Positions 28,710 to 38,801 of a stretch of DNA of 64,000 nucleotides are shown here, one piece after another. The notes below the pieces were generated by a model, which saw only the letters and a program-made list of their open reading frames with translations, was not told where the DNA came from and searched no databases. The stretch's first letter is position 1, and every line of letters starts with the position of its first letter. Position numbers and translations under genes: made by a program. The stretch spans positions 186,001 through 250,000 of the forward strand of contig NZ_JACA01000012.1 of assembly GCF_000520995.1 (NCBI RefSeq). The letters are read 5' to 3'. The DNA is from Aquimarina macrocephali JAMB N27. GTDB taxonomy: Bacteria > Bacteroidota > Bacteroidia > Flavobacteriales > Flavobacteriaceae.

Positions 28710-30284
28710 TTATAATTCTATTTTTTTAATATGAACCTTCTTTATGCTATAAGTTCCTCCTAACCCTCCTATATGAAAAAGAATAGAATCGTCTAATTGA
28801 TCAACGATTATTGGGATATAAATTTTATTTAACCCTTTAATTACTTTGTGCTCAATCATTTTATTATTATCATAAGGCCATCCATTAACAGATTCGTCTA
28901 TGATGGTATAAAATAACTGAAAAGTAGTTTCTATACTTGATTCAAACTCAAAATAAGCAATAGCATTAGAGTTTTTTAATGTTGTTAAATTGTTAAGGTA
29001 GATATTGGTTACGGGTTCTTTTAGAATAGAAAACTTTAGATTACTACAGTTTCTCTCAACTTCCCCTTCTTCTTCTTCTTGAAATTGCAACCCAAGTTTA
29101 TCAAAACACTTGGATTCAAAGATGGTGGTTTTTAACTCTCCAAATACCTTTTTTATATACTTTTTGTCTTTAGAAAACTGTTTGCTTTCAGGTTTTTTAT
29201 CTTCTAAATAACGTTCAACATAAGATTCTATAACAATATCATAATTATCACTGTCTAATTGTTGCTTTAAATCTTTAAAAGTTAAACCTGACCAGATAAA
29301 ATTAGAATATTTAAAATAATTAGTAAGATAACGGGTCATTTCAATAAAATATGAATCTCTAAAAATCAAAGCTTTCAAACCATTTGGATTCTTATTACAG
29401 TTGCATTTAAAATTCTGTCCATTAGTAATCAAGTTATCCTCACAAGCTATTAAGTTAGGTATTGGTACTTCCTGTTCCAAATTCGCTAAACCAATCATAT
29501 TTCCTGAAGAATCATAATTTGAATATTCTAAATTAAAATCCTTAAGGTCTTCTAATTTTGGTATAATTCTATCAGGAAAATCTTGTTGAATAATTTTGGC
29601 AAGTTCAAACTGGGCATAGTTTGCTCCTATAGCATTCCAATGAGTTCCTTTTGGAGAGTATATGAAAATTTCTGACTTCTTTTTTTCTTCAAGTAAAAGA
29701 TCTTTTACATCAACTACTTTTATAGTTGTATGAGTTTTCAAATAGGCTATTAATTTGTTATAGTTAGAGCCTTCATTCACTTTTTTCACATAAGACGGTA
29801 GTTGATCAAAATAAATAGAATGTTTGTTGGGACAAATAAAGAAATAATACTTTATTCCCTTTTCTTCTAACCAATCGCTTTTTTCTTGTAAATAGTTAGC
29901 ATAACTTTCTATTTTTTTATCTGGTAGCACATTTATGTTTCTATAGTCATTTATAGGGTCTCCGTTTCCTTCATTTAAAAATAACCAACGATCTTTACCA
30001 ATAACAATGTTTTCTGAGGTAGAATCATACATTAGGTATTTTAATTTACTGTATAAAAATAAAAAGGATTCTCTAAAACCGTAGTGATCTTTATAATAGC
30101 TATCAAATTTATTAAAATAGCCATTTACCGAATCCAAAGTTGCTGGAAAATCAGGTAATTCTGTTAATTTTCGATTTTCATTTTTGCTAATTTTTTCATC
30201 TTTTTTTATGACTCCAACAATAAGCGGTATATATAAGAACGCTAAAAAAACTATTACGACTATTTTATGGTAAATATTTTTCAT
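28710..30284 (-). CDS. AlgX/AlgJ-like SGNH acyltransferase/esterase
   Basis: A 524-residue protein with an N-terminal membrane anchor (about residues 7-25) and a periplasmic SGNH-like domain. Near residue 160 it has FFICPNKHSIYFDQLP, then SPKGTHWNAIGANYAQ with the AlgX/AlgJ Thr-His-Trp signature (about 210) and RDSYFIEMTRY with the Asp-Ser nucleophile (about 315). The C-terminal ~120 residues are a beta-rich extension. It directly follows the MBOAT gene (contiguous stop and start) and would receive acetyl groups exported by that protein to O-acetylate the polysaccharide. Confidence 0.82.
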   Translation of the reverse strand: MKNIYHKIVVIVFLAFLYIPLIVGVIKKDEKISKNENRKLTELPDFPATLDSVNGYFNKFDSYYKDHYGFRESFLFLYSKLKYLMYDSTSENIVIGKDRWLFLNEGNGDPINDYRNINVLPDKKIESYANYLQEKSDWLEEKGIKYYFFICPNKHSIYFDQLPSYVKKVNEGSNYNKLIAYLKTHTTIKVVDVKDLLLEEKKKSEIFIYSPKGTHWNAIGANYAQFELAKIIQQDFPDRIIPKLEDLKDFNLEYSNYDSSGNMIGLANLEQEVPIPNLIACEDNLITNGQNFKCNCNKNPNGLKALIFRDSYFIEMTRYLTNYFKYSNFIWSGLTFKDLKQQLDSDNYDIVIESYVERYLEDKKPESKQFSKDKKYIKKVFGELKTTIFESKCFDKLGLQFQEEEEGEVERNCSNLKFSILKEPVTNIYLNNLTTLKNSNAIAYFEFESSIETTFQLFYTIIDESVNGWPYDNNKMIEHKVIKGLNKIYIPIIVDQLDDSILFHIGGLGGTYSIKKVHIKKIEL

Positions 30285-31703
30285 TTAGAATCTGAAATAA
30301 ATAAATGGATTATATGCAGAAGAAGCAATTTTAGAAAAAACGAACAATAGAGATATAAAAATAAATGCAAACTTATATATATATATGGGCTTTATTTTAC
30401 TATTCCTTTCTTTCTTAGAAAGGAAAGTTTCAAATTTACTTCTTAATGGCAGTGACAGTAAGATAGCAAGAATGAAAACAATAATTATTTCATTAGAAAA
30501 TAATGATCTTATTTCAAAAATATCCAAGGAAAAATCAACAATATTAAACATACTATAAATATAATCTAAAGAGCTTGATAATGTTGGTGATCTAAAAAAC
30601 ACCCAAGAAATAATAACCACAAATAAGGTATATAGGTGTGATAAATAACTATTCTTGATTAAAAATTTCTTTATGACAGTTATCCTTTCTAAGGATATAA
30701 ATACACCGTGAAATAGTCCCCAAACAATAAAATTCCAACTTGCACCATGCCATAGGCCCGTTAAGAAAAACACCGTGAATAAATTAAAATAAAGGCGTTT
30801 TTTACTCACTCTATTTCCTCCTAATGGAATATATAAATAATCTCTAAACCATGTAGAAAGAGAAATGTGCCATCTTCTCCAAAATTCTTGTATTGATCGT
30901 GAGATATAAGGGTGATTAAAGTTTTCTTCAAATTTAAAACCAAACATTCTTCCTAAACCTATTGCCATATCAGAATATCCAGAAAAATCAAAATAGATCT
31001 GAAATGTATAGCAAAAAATACCTATCCAACTTATAGGCATTGAAAGTTGGTCTGTATCTAATTCAAAAATTTGATCGGCAACATGCCCCAATGGATTTGC
31101 TATGATTACCTTTTTAAATAGGCCAATAGAAAATCGATATATCCCTTCACTAAATTTTTTAAACGAATGCTTACGTTCTTGTAGTTGTAAATTAATATCA
31201 CTGTATCGAACTATAGGACCAGCTATTAACTGTGGAAAAAGCGAAATATAAAGCCCAAGATTAATGAGTTTTTTTTGCGGTTTAACCTCTTCTCGATACA
31301 CATCTACTATATAAGAAATAGATTGAAATGTAAAAAATGAAATACCTAAAGGCAAGTGTACAGGAGAGGAATTAATTTCAAAATTAAAAATATCATTAAG
31401 AATACCTACAAAAAACCCTGCATATTTATAATAAAATAAAAGACCTAGATTAAATAAAATAGCAAAAAAAAGAAAATAATCTTTTCTAACTTTTTTTTGC
31501 TTATTCCCAATATAAAGCCCGAAAATATAGTTACCTCCTATCGAGAAAAGCATTAATAAAACATAAACCCCCTCTCCCCAGGAATAAAAGAAAAGGCTAC
31601 ATAAAAAAATAATTAAATTCTTAAATGTATTTGTAGAAATATAATAAAGTAATATAACTATTGGTAAAAATAAAAACAGAAATGAAGGTGATGTAAATAT
31701 CAT
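30285..31703 (-). CDS. MBOAT-family O-acyltransferase (AlgI/PatA-like)
   Basis: A 472-residue membrane protein with about eleven helices. Key stretches: PLGISFFTFQSISYIVDVYR, YFDFSGYSDMAIGLGRMFG, the FWRRWHISLSTWFRDYLYIP region, and the catalytic His in TGLWHGASWNFIVWG. It moves acetyl groups from the cytoplasm to the periplasmic side, where the AlgX-like partner acts. Adjacent genes confirm a polysaccharide acetylation pair. Confidence 0.93.
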   Translation of the reverse strand: MIFTSPSFLFLFLPIVILLYYISTNTFKNLIIFLCSLFFYSWGEGVYVLLMLFSIGGNYIFGLYIGNKQKKVRKDYFLFFAILFNLGLLFYYKYAGFFVGILNDIFNFEINSSPVHLPLGISFFTFQSISYIVDVYREEVKPQKKLINLGLYISLFPQLIAGPIVRYSDINLQLQERKHSFKKFSEGIYRFSIGLFKKVIIANPLGHVADQIFELDTDQLSMPISWIGIFCYTFQIYFDFSGYSDMAIGLGRMFGFKFEENFNHPYISRSIQEFWRRWHISLSTWFRDYLYIPLGGNRVSKKRLYFNLFTVFFLTGLWHGASWNFIVWGLFHGVFISLERITVIKKFLIKNSYLSHLYTLFVVIISWVFFRSPTLSSSLDYIYSMFNIVDFSLDIFEIRSLFSNEIIIVFILAILLSLPLRSKFETFLSKKERNSKIKPIYIYKFAFIFISLLFVFSKIASSAYNPFIYFRF

Positions 31704-31761
31704 ATACAGGTTAATAAGTACGTTGTTCTTTAATTAGTAAAATAATGATTTATTCCTTTTC

Positions 31762-32853
31762 TTATGATTTCAAACACTTTTCTAGATAATCCAGATACTC
31801 TTGATTAATTTTATTCCAATTAAAATGTTCTTTAATTTTTTCAAAATTATTTAAAAGTATTTTAGAGTGTTCTTCCCTATTTGTTATGTTGAGGATATCC
31901 TTCACATCATTCTTATCTCTAAAATATAATGCATCATCCTCTAAAATTGATTTGTTAAAGACATTATCATTAGCAATAATAAATGCTTTAGACGCCATTG
32001 CTTCCAATAAAGAAGGATTAGTTCCTCCTACCGAATGTCCATGAAAATAAAACTTAGAATAGTACCTCAAATTATTCAAATCATTCATATTATAAATTGC
32101 TCCCAGAAAGCGTATTCTTTTCTCTTTTTGGTATTTGTTTTTTAAATACTCTCCAAATTTGGTTTCATGTTTACCAATAACAAGAAATGGTTTATCTAAA
32201 TTAGACAATACAACTCCATCTAATATAGGTTCTATGTTATTTTCTGGTTCTAGCCTTGCTATAAGCATGTTATAATCATATGGTAGAAGATCATAATCTA
32301 GTAAAACCTTCTCATCTTCATTTTCAAAAACATCAGCCCCATATGCTATATATTCAGAGTCACATCTATATTTCTCTTTAAGATAATTTTTAATACCAAT
32401 TGAATCAGAAATAAGAAAATTGCTTTTCTTTATCGCTAATTTTTCAGCAAATTTCAAGAATTTTTGAACTGGTGATGAATATTTGGTTCTTTTCCACTCG
32501 AGCCCATCCATATTTGTGACAATTGTAGTAGGTTTACGAAACATCCAGTTCCATATTGAACTAGATGTATATCCAAGCTGTAAGATGATGTCAAACTTTC
32601 TTTTTCTAGAATCTAGAATACAATTAAAATCATATAGAAACTGCCCAGCAGTGCCTAATAAATACTCTGGATCATAGCAATGGATAATATTCACACTCTT
32701 ATAGGTTTCTTCCTGATAGGGGTGATTGTGTGAGTTATAAACATATACTTCATGCTCTTTTAAAGCCATAAATACAGAAAAATATTCTGCAAATTGCTCA
32801 AAACCCCCATGATAATTAGGGATTCCTCTTATTCCTATAACCGCTATTTTCAT
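31762..32853 (-). CDS. DUF1972-containing GT4 glycosyltransferase
   Basis: A 363-residue GT-B enzyme. The N-terminal MKIAVIGIRGIPNYHGGFEQ is the start of the DUF1972 domain found in rhamnosyltransferases such as those acting on surface glycans. The middle has NMDGLEWKRTKYS and the GT4 part YFHGHSVGGTNPSLLEAMAS with the second glutamate. It may use dTDP-L-rhamnose made by this locus (inference from the family). Its start overlaps the upstream ligase-like gene by an ATGA. Confidence 0.88.
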   Translation of the reverse strand: MKIAVIGIRGIPNYHGGFEQFAEYFSVFMALKEHEVYVYNSHNHPYQEETYKSVNIIHCYDPEYLLGTAGQFLYDFNCILDSRKRKFDIILQLGYTSSSIWNWMFRKPTTIVTNMDGLEWKRTKYSSPVQKFLKFAEKLAIKKSNFLISDSIGIKNYLKEKYRCDSEYIAYGADVFENEDEKVLLDYDLLPYDYNMLIARLEPENNIEPILDGVVLSNLDKPFLVIGKHETKFGEYLKNKYQKEKRIRFLGAIYNMNDLNNLRYYSKFYFHGHSVGGTNPSLLEAMASKAFIIANDNVFNKSILEDDALYFRDKNDVKDILNITNREEHSKILLNNFEKIKEHFNWNKINQEYLDYLEKCLKS

Positions 32854-34148
32854 TTATTGTTATTTATATCAACAGTATACTTTAAAGAAAAACATATAAA
32901 AAAAACAAAAGAGACAATTCCCCAATGTCTATCAAACATAGATTCTGTAATAAAGCTCAAGGCAAAAGTCAGGTATAACAGTATCTTCTCTAAATCTTTT
33001 TTATAAGCATTAATTATACCTCTAAAAAATAATCCTAATAAAACAACTAGCCCGAATAATCCACATTGAAGCATTGTATCCAAATATTGGTTATGTGAAT
33101 TATACTTGTTTTCTACACCTAATAAAAAATTATTCTCTTTATACTGTGCTATTAATTCGTCTTTATAATCTCCTATTCCTTGTCCTATGATTGGGGATTT
33201 TTCTATAACTTGTAATGAATTCTTCCACTTTTCCATTCTTACATTTTGATTGGCAAATGATACATAATCACTAGTATAATTTGTATCTATTGTGCTCAGA
33301 ATTCTATCTTTTAATATCGGATTACTAAAAACAACTAAAACCATAAGAAAAACAGAGATACTACAAACAAAAAGATTTCTAAAAAACTCTTTTTTTGATT
33401 TTGGACTGTATATTAATAAGTATAAAAATAGTAGCACAAAAAATATAATGGTCTCCATTCTAGAAGATAATAGTACGCTAAAAAAAAGAAAAAAAGAACT
33501 TATTGCCCAAAAACGCACATTAGATATTTCTTCTTTTTCTCGTAAGGAAATCAAAAAAACATACCCTAAATTCACAAACAAAGATATGTATATTGGCTGT
33601 ATATCAATTATACCTGTTAATCCTTCATACATAAAAACCCAATACTCTATTCCACTCACAGTAACATCAGAATCGAATATGCTTAGAAAAATACTAGATA
33701 TAAAATCGATGAAAGAATACCCAATCTCGGCATTTTGTTTAATTGCATTAAGAAACAAAAAGGTTAGCAGAATGATCATTCCGTACACATATGTTTTTCT
33801 TATAAAAAATTTATGCTTATCAGGTAATGCAGGTAAAAAAATAAAACTAAAAGGAACTACAAGAAAAACAATATATCTACCAATGTGTTTAATAGCAACA
33901 TCCTTATTTTCACTATAAATAACTGATACTAATATTATCAAAAAATAAATTATAAAATAAATCTCTTCCTTTCTAAAATTTAAAGTAAAAACTATCTTTC
34001 TTTTTTTTATTAAAAAATAATTAATCAAAGAATATACTACCAGAAGAACTAAACAGATAGAATTAATATTGTTTTTTAAAAATAAGCTTAAAAAACAGCA
34101 AATTAATAAGCCAATTGTTATATTTTTCTCACTAAAAATTTTGTTCAT
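32850..34148 (-). CDS. O-antigen ligase/polymerase-type membrane protein
   Basis: A 432-residue protein with about eleven helices. The large loop has IIGQGIGDYKDELIAQY and KYNSHNQYLDTMLQCG, the Wzy_C hallmark also seen in the protein at 20093-21385. I take the ATG at 34148 (MNKIFSEKNITIGLL), which overlaps the stop of the upstream gene by one base (TAATG); the longer frame would lie inside that gene. A polymerase role is likely from its place in the middle of the assembly genes. Confidence 0.85.
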   Translation of the reverse strand: MNKIFSEKNITIGLLICCFLSLFLKNNINSICLVLLVVYSLINYFLIKKRKIVFTLNFRKEEIYFIIYFLIILVSVIYSENKDVAIKHIGRYIVFLVVPFSFIFLPALPDKHKFFIRKTYVYGMIILLTFLFLNAIKQNAEIGYSFIDFISSIFLSIFDSDVTVSGIEYWVFMYEGLTGIIDIQPIYISLFVNLGYVFLISLREKEEISNVRFWAISSFFLFFSVLLSSRMETIIFFVLLFLYLLIYSPKSKKEFFRNLFVCSISVFLMVLVVFSNPILKDRILSTIDTNYTSDYVSFANQNVRMEKWKNSLQVIEKSPIIGQGIGDYKDELIAQYKENNFLLGVENKYNSHNQYLDTMLQCGLFGLVVLLGLFFRGIINAYKKDLEKILLYLTFALSFITESMFDRHWGIVSFVFFICFSLKYTVDINNNK

Positions 34149-35278
34149 TAGCGTTTTTGTTCTAGATAATTTAATATTTTCTTTGCAGAATAATCCCAAC
34201 TATGTTCTCCTTCAACTGTCTCTAATGCTTTTCTTTTTATTCGATCTCTTACATTATTTTCAAGTGATAGTAACATAGAAAGTTTTTCTGATAAAGATTG
34301 AATATTGGACGACTTAAATAAAAAACCATTATTCTCATCAATAATAACCTCTTTATTTGGTTCTAAATCTGAACACAAAACTAAAGATGGATAACTCAAT
34401 GCATTCAAAAGAACGGCACTTTGATAAATTTCTCTATATGGTATTACAACAATATCTGAAACAGAAAACAATAAATCCATTTCTTCGTCTGGTATAAATC
34501 TTTTGAGAAAAATAACCTTTTCTTCTAAATCAAAATTATTAATTAACTCAATATACTTTTCATAATTATCATTCCAAACTTTACCAGCAATGATTAATTT
34601 TGTATTAGTATTATTTATTTTTCCAAAGGCCTCTATTAATAAATCTAATCCCTTTACTTCTTTTATTTGCCCAAAAAACAAAACATATTTATATTCATCC
34701 GACAGATCAAGCTTAGAAAGAGCTTCTTTCTTTTCAACTAGATTTACAAGGTCGATATACCCTCCAAGTCTAATTGTAATTACTTTATTCTCTGAAATAT
34801 TTTCTTTCAACAACTCTCTCTTTGAAAAAGAGTTATGAACCAAGACCTTATCCGCCAAATGTTTAAGAATAATATTTTTTATTATTTTATTGTCGCCTTT
34901 TGCAAAACCTGATATATCATGGGCTATCAGTAAAATTTTAAGTCCAAAAAGACGTGCTATTATGTAAACTAGTATATCTTTTATTTCATATGAAAAAGAA
35001 TGTAAAATAATTATTTTTACAGAATTCCTTTTTGCTTTTATAAAAGATCTGATAAATCCACTAAAAAAATACGTTGACTTGTCAATTATATTTTCATCTT
35101 TTTTATAATCTCCAAATGTTTTTTTAATTATAACATCCGGAGTTTTTGAAGATTTTTTTTGAAAGTTTGAAAATATATAAACATTTATTTTCTTAGATAA
35201 CTCTTTTGCCAGTGAAACGTCATAAAAATCCATTCCGCTCTTTTTTCCAACATGATCAACTATTCCTATCTTATCCAT
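34148..35278 (-). CDS. GT4-type glycosyltransferase
   Basis: A 376-residue GT-B enzyme. Start MDKIGIVDHVGKKSGMDFYD, middle VLVHNSFSKRELLKE, and a GT4 domain with VLFFGQIKEVKGLDLLIEAF, VIPYREIYQSAVLLNALSYP and LDLEPNK-like nucleotide contacts. It overlaps its neighbours on both sides (8 bases upstream, 1 base downstream), so it is fully embedded in the operon. The donor sugar is unknown. Confidence 0.87.
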   Translation of the reverse strand: MDKIGIVDHVGKKSGMDFYDVSLAKELSKKINVYIFSNFQKKSSKTPDVIIKKTFGDYKKDENIIDKSTYFFSGFIRSFIKAKRNSVKIIILHSFSYEIKDILVYIIARLFGLKILLIAHDISGFAKGDNKIIKNIILKHLADKVLVHNSFSKRELLKENISENKVITIRLGGYIDLVNLVEKKEALSKLDLSDEYKYVLFFGQIKEVKGLDLLIEAFGKINNTNTKLIIAGKVWNDNYEKYIELINNFDLEEKVIFLKRFIPDEEMDLLFSVSDIVVIPYREIYQSAVLLNALSYPSLVLCSDLEPNKEVIIDENNGFLFKSSNIQSLSEKLSMLLSLENNVRDRIKRKALETVEGEHSWDYSAKKILNYLEQKR

Positions 35279-36452
35279 TTATATTATTTAATCTATACAT
35301 TACTCCTACAGAAATACAAATTAGAAAAACACTTAGCAAGTTAAAAGCATTTTCTGAAATTATCGATATTATTAACTGAGCCAGTAAAATTTTGGCTACG
35401 ATATTGTCTTTAATTTTTTGATATATGATATAAAAAGGTATCAACCACAAAACTAATCCTAAAAATCCTATTTGTCCCATTATAGACCCTATAAATGTAT
35501 CTCCAATATCAACAGTTTGTTCAAAAAACATTGTAGCCTGGTTTCCTGTTTTTGCTATACCATGACCAAATATTTTAAGACTCTTAATTGCATTTTCGAT
35601 TCCTGACAAATGAATTTTTATCCCTTGATGAAAATTGGACATATAAAACAATAATAGTGTAAATAAAAACATTACCATTACCTTAATACCAATACTAATT
35701 TTACGGAAATTAAAAAGAGCAACCAAAATTACATGTAAAAGAGCTCCTTTTGAAAAAGTTAAAATCAAAGCTGTACCAAAAAAAACGACCAGCACTAATT
35801 TTTTATCTCTATTATAACCTAATGTTTTATCAAACAATATTAGACTAAGAATAAAAACTAAAGTATGTCCCAGATTTATAGGATCCAATAGCGTTGCAGT
35901 CATTCTTTTAACCCCTCCAAAAATAGGTTCTATAAAGAACGGAGGGTAATTATAAAAAGTTTCTTTTGGGTCTCCATAAACAGGAACGTTTTTGGCTTCA
36001 AAATAATTCTTTAATTCAAACTCATGCCAAATACTAAATATAATTTCATAATAACCAAATAAAACTACAAAAATGGCAATTTTGATTATCCCTCTTTTAA
36101 ACTTGACAAATTCAAAAGTTCCTATTTTAGAGCTCATTCCTATATAAATCAATAAAAAAGGGACCAACATTTGCCTCAAACTAGCCAGTTTGGCAAAAAA
36201 AGGCGCATTTGAAAGAAAAGATTGTAGTATAAGGTATAGTACTAGAAAAACTACATAATGATTTATTGTATACAATTTTAAGCTGCGATAATCTGCTATT
36301 AAAAGAATAAAAAAAGCAATTATAAATACATCTTTAAGAACTAATAAATTTACCTCCGGATTAAAAAATCTGTATATAGAAGCAATAATCAAAGAGCTTA
36401 AAAACAGCCAAAGAATGACTAAAATTGTTACTTTTTTTCTCGAAAAAATCAT
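35271..36452 (-). CDS. Polytopic O-antigen polymerase-like protein
   Basis: A 393-residue protein with about ten hydrophobic helices. A periplasmic loop (about 155-190) contains YNYPPFFIEPIFGGVKRMTATLLDP, and another region GHGIAKTGNQATMFFEQTVD is similar to loops of polymerases that handle undecaprenyl-linked glycans. The Wzy_C HNQ motif of the other two proteins is absent. It probably is the Wzy polymerase or an EpsG-like protein; assignment rests on topology and position. Confidence 0.65.
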   Translation of the reverse strand: MIFSRKKVTILVILWLFLSSLIIASIYRFFNPEVNLLVLKDVFIIAFFILLIADYRSLKLYTINHYVVFLVLYLILQSFLSNAPFFAKLASLRQMLVPFLLIYIGMSSKIGTFEFVKFKRGIIKIAIFVVLFGYYEIIFSIWHEFELKNYFEAKNVPVYGDPKETFYNYPPFFIEPIFGGVKRMTATLLDPINLGHTLVFILSLILFDKTLGYNRDKKLVLVVFFGTALILTFSKGALLHVILVALFNFRKISIGIKVMVMFLFTLLLFYMSNFHQGIKIHLSGIENAIKSLKIFGHGIAKTGNQATMFFEQTVDIGDTFIGSIMGQIGFLGLVLWLIPFYIIYQKIKDNIVAKILLAQLIISIISENAFNLLSVFLICISVGVMYRLNNING

Positions 36453-36552
36453 ATTTCCATATTAGAAACTTCTATTAATATTTAGTACAAAACCATTCCT
36501 TAGTTACACAAGAGTTTTTTACCATGAAAATACTTTTTACGTATTCTAAAAA

Positions 36553-37839
36553 TCATTTCAAAAAACGGGGATTAATTTTAACTTCCCATAAATTGAATTT
36601 AACACAATAATAAAAAGTAAATAAAGCAACAAGGGCTTCCACTATTACTGTTACTATCGAAACATTAATAAGGGTAATTTCCTTTATTGTCCACAACCCT
36701 CCTATTATTATAAAATATGTCAAACATGTCATTATTACCGCTTTATTAAAAGCTTTTAAATATCCAAAAGGAATTAATAGTTGATTTCCAAAAATGTTAT
36801 TGAGTGCTGTAAAAGGAGCTGATAAGCATAAAATCCATAGAATAGAGACTGTAGGACTCATTTCTGGACCTCCCAAAAACAAAACAATGTACTTTCCAAA
36901 AATAACAAGACCTACATATAAGATACAGATACCAAGCAATGAAATCATTGCGATTTTTTTAACGAAATAAATATTTTTTTCTTTACTTACTTTTGGAAAC
37001 AGAGCTTGACCCAAAATAAGTATTGGTAGCCTGATTAAATTTAATAATTTTTCAGCCAAATCGTAGTAAGCTACCTCATTCATTCCTAAGAATGTTCCTA
37101 CCAAAACCTTGTTAGTACTTACATAAAGTGTAATTGAAATATCAGAAGTCAATATTGCAAGGGATTCTTTGGCGTAGAAAAATAATGTTGTTTTGTTTTG
37201 AAATTTAAATTTAACTTTATGTCTTGAAAAAACTATGTATAAGGAAACAAAACCTGCGGCTAAAGCTCCTAAACCATTAATAATTGGTAAATACAGATAA
37301 TCCTTTTTCTCTTTAATTAAAATAAAAATTAATGCTAAGAACACTAATCTACTTATTAAGGTTATAACCGTTATGAACTTCATTTGTTCAATGCCTTGAA
37401 AATACCATAAAGGAAAAATCCATTCAAAAAAACAAAGCCATAAACTTAAATAAAATAAAATTTCTTGATTTCTTGAAGAAGGAATGAAATGTAAAATAAT
37501 ATACAAAAATAAAAATGAAGCAATAAAAATTAATCCTTTAATTATAAATACTGAACTTATTATTTCTGATAATTTCTCCTTGTCATTTCTATGAATACTA
37601 ACTTCTCTTGTAGCTGTTTTATTAAATCCAAAACTTACAAGAATCACCAAATATGCAATAACCGCTTGTGCAAAAATGACTAATCCATAAGTTTCTTCTC
37701 CTAAAACTCTTATTAGGTAAGGGTAAGTTAACAAAGGAACCGCCAGATTAAAAATCTGAAGTAATCCCAAGTAAGAAAAGTTTTTTAACAATATCTTATT
37801 TTTTGATAAAATTGTTGTTATTCTATTACTTACTTTCAT
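36553..37839 (-). CDS. wzx: Polysaccharide flippase (Wzx-type)
   Basis: A 428-residue protein of the MOP/PST superfamily with about twelve helices. The N-terminal FSYLGLLQIFNLAVPLLTYP and YLIRVLGEETYGLVIFAQA are the usual Wzx start, and GTFLGMNEVAYYDLAEKL with LGQALFPKVSKEK completes the pattern. It flips the lipid-linked repeat unit to the periplasm. No other flippase is in the window, so the locus uses the Wzx/Wzy route. Confidence 0.92.
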   Translation of the reverse strand: MKVSNRITTILSKNKILLKNFSYLGLLQIFNLAVPLLTYPYLIRVLGEETYGLVIFAQAVIAYLVILVSFGFNKTATREVSIHRNDKEKLSEIISSVFIIKGLIFIASFLFLYIILHFIPSSRNQEILFYLSLWLCFFEWIFPLWYFQGIEQMKFITVITLISRLVFLALIFILIKEKKDYLYLPIINGLGALAAGFVSLYIVFSRHKVKFKFQNKTTLFFYAKESLAILTSDISITLYVSTNKVLVGTFLGMNEVAYYDLAEKLLNLIRLPILILGQALFPKVSKEKNIYFVKKIAMISLLGICILYVGLVIFGKYIVLFLGGPEMSPTVSILWILCLSAPFTALNNIFGNQLLIPFGYLKAFNKAVIMTCLTYFIIIGGLWTIKEITLINVSIVTVIVEALVALFTFYYCVKFNLWEVKINPRFLK

Positions 37840-37918
37840 GTTTCGTATCGAGCAAAAATAATTACTTTATAATTAAAAAGAACTGTATTATTAATGTTTT
37901 AGCAATTTCTCTTTTCTT

Positions 37919-38713
37919 CTATGAATACCATTGTTTTGGTAAAGAAACTGGAGTGTCATTTGCTGAATTATCGAAATCTAATGGGTGTGGAAATACCTTT
38001 TGAGAAGTTTTTTCTATCACTCTATCATTTCGTATAAAAGTAAATTCAGCTACAATTGGTATTTCAACACCTTTTCTTTTATCAATATTAAGATAATTAT
38101 TAGGGTGAATATGAGCACATGTATGATTTTGAAGTAACTTACCAAATGTTTCCTCAGCCAAATGATAATATGTTTTATGCCATAATTTATCTAGATCATG
38201 AAATTCGATAATAATAATTCGAAATCTTTTTAATAATTCATCCGAAAGATTTGCAATAGTCAAGAACTCATAGCCTTCAATATCCATTTGTAATAATAAA
38301 TCAGAATCTTTTGATTCTATATTTGAGTCTACCCAATAATCTAAGGTCATAAAATTTTCATTGTTTGTAGAGCCAATAAACTTTTTAACAAAATTAAACT
38401 CATTATTCTCTATTGCAGGTCCATCTACAGAGTTATCCGCCATAAAAACTTTCATCCCATATTCTAAACAATGTTTTTCAAACCAACTCGTCGGACCAAC
38501 ACCTGGCGAAAAACAGGCTTCTATATTTTCTAAATCATCAGGAATCAAATATCCTCCGTCCTGATCTCCTCCAATTCTTATAAGATCCTTTCCTGTCGAA
38601 AAAGGATGTAGTTTTTTAATCAAGGATATCACTTTATCTCTATCGGTGGATTTATCGATAAATAATCCCATGACCGCAAAAATTCTTATAACAATCGTTT
38701 TTAGTATTTTCAT
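37919..38713 (-). CDS. FkbM-type methyltransferase-like protein
   Basis: A 264-residue protein. RIGGDQDGGYLIPDDL, CFSPGVGPTSWFEKHCL (the SAM-site glycines), MADNSVDG and LLLQMDIEGYEFLTI form a class I methyltransferase fold like FkbM/Methyltransf_21, where the last motif is the DIEGxE signature. Its role may be O-methylation of a sugar. A short hydrophobic N-terminus (TIVIRIFAVMGLFI) may attach it to the membrane. It lies between wzx and the LRR lipoprotein. Confidence 0.72.
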   Translation of the reverse strand: MKILKTIVIRIFAVMGLFIDKSTDRDKVISLIKKLHPFSTGKDLIRIGGDQDGGYLIPDDLENIEACFSPGVGPTSWFEKHCLEYGMKVFMADNSVDGPAIENNEFNFVKKFIGSTNNENFMTLDYWVDSNIESKDSDLLLQMDIEGYEFLTIANLSDELLKRFRIIIIEFHDLDKLWHKTYYHLAEETFGKLLQNHTCAHIHPNNYLNIDKRKGVEIPIVAEFTFIRNDRVIEKTSQKVFPHPLDFDNSANDTPVSLPKQWYS

Positions 38714-38801
38714 TTCTACTATAATCTATTTTTATTTAATAAAACATTTTCTTAATTACACGAAACTTTACTAGACTTATGAATTAATATGCCATAATAA
38801 A

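Noticed and set aside
33292..33918. 208-residue open frame on the plus strand
   Set aside because: It is fully antisense to the ligase-like gene at 32850-34148, rich in Lys and Ile, with no recognisable motif; a shadow of the A/T-rich opposite strand.
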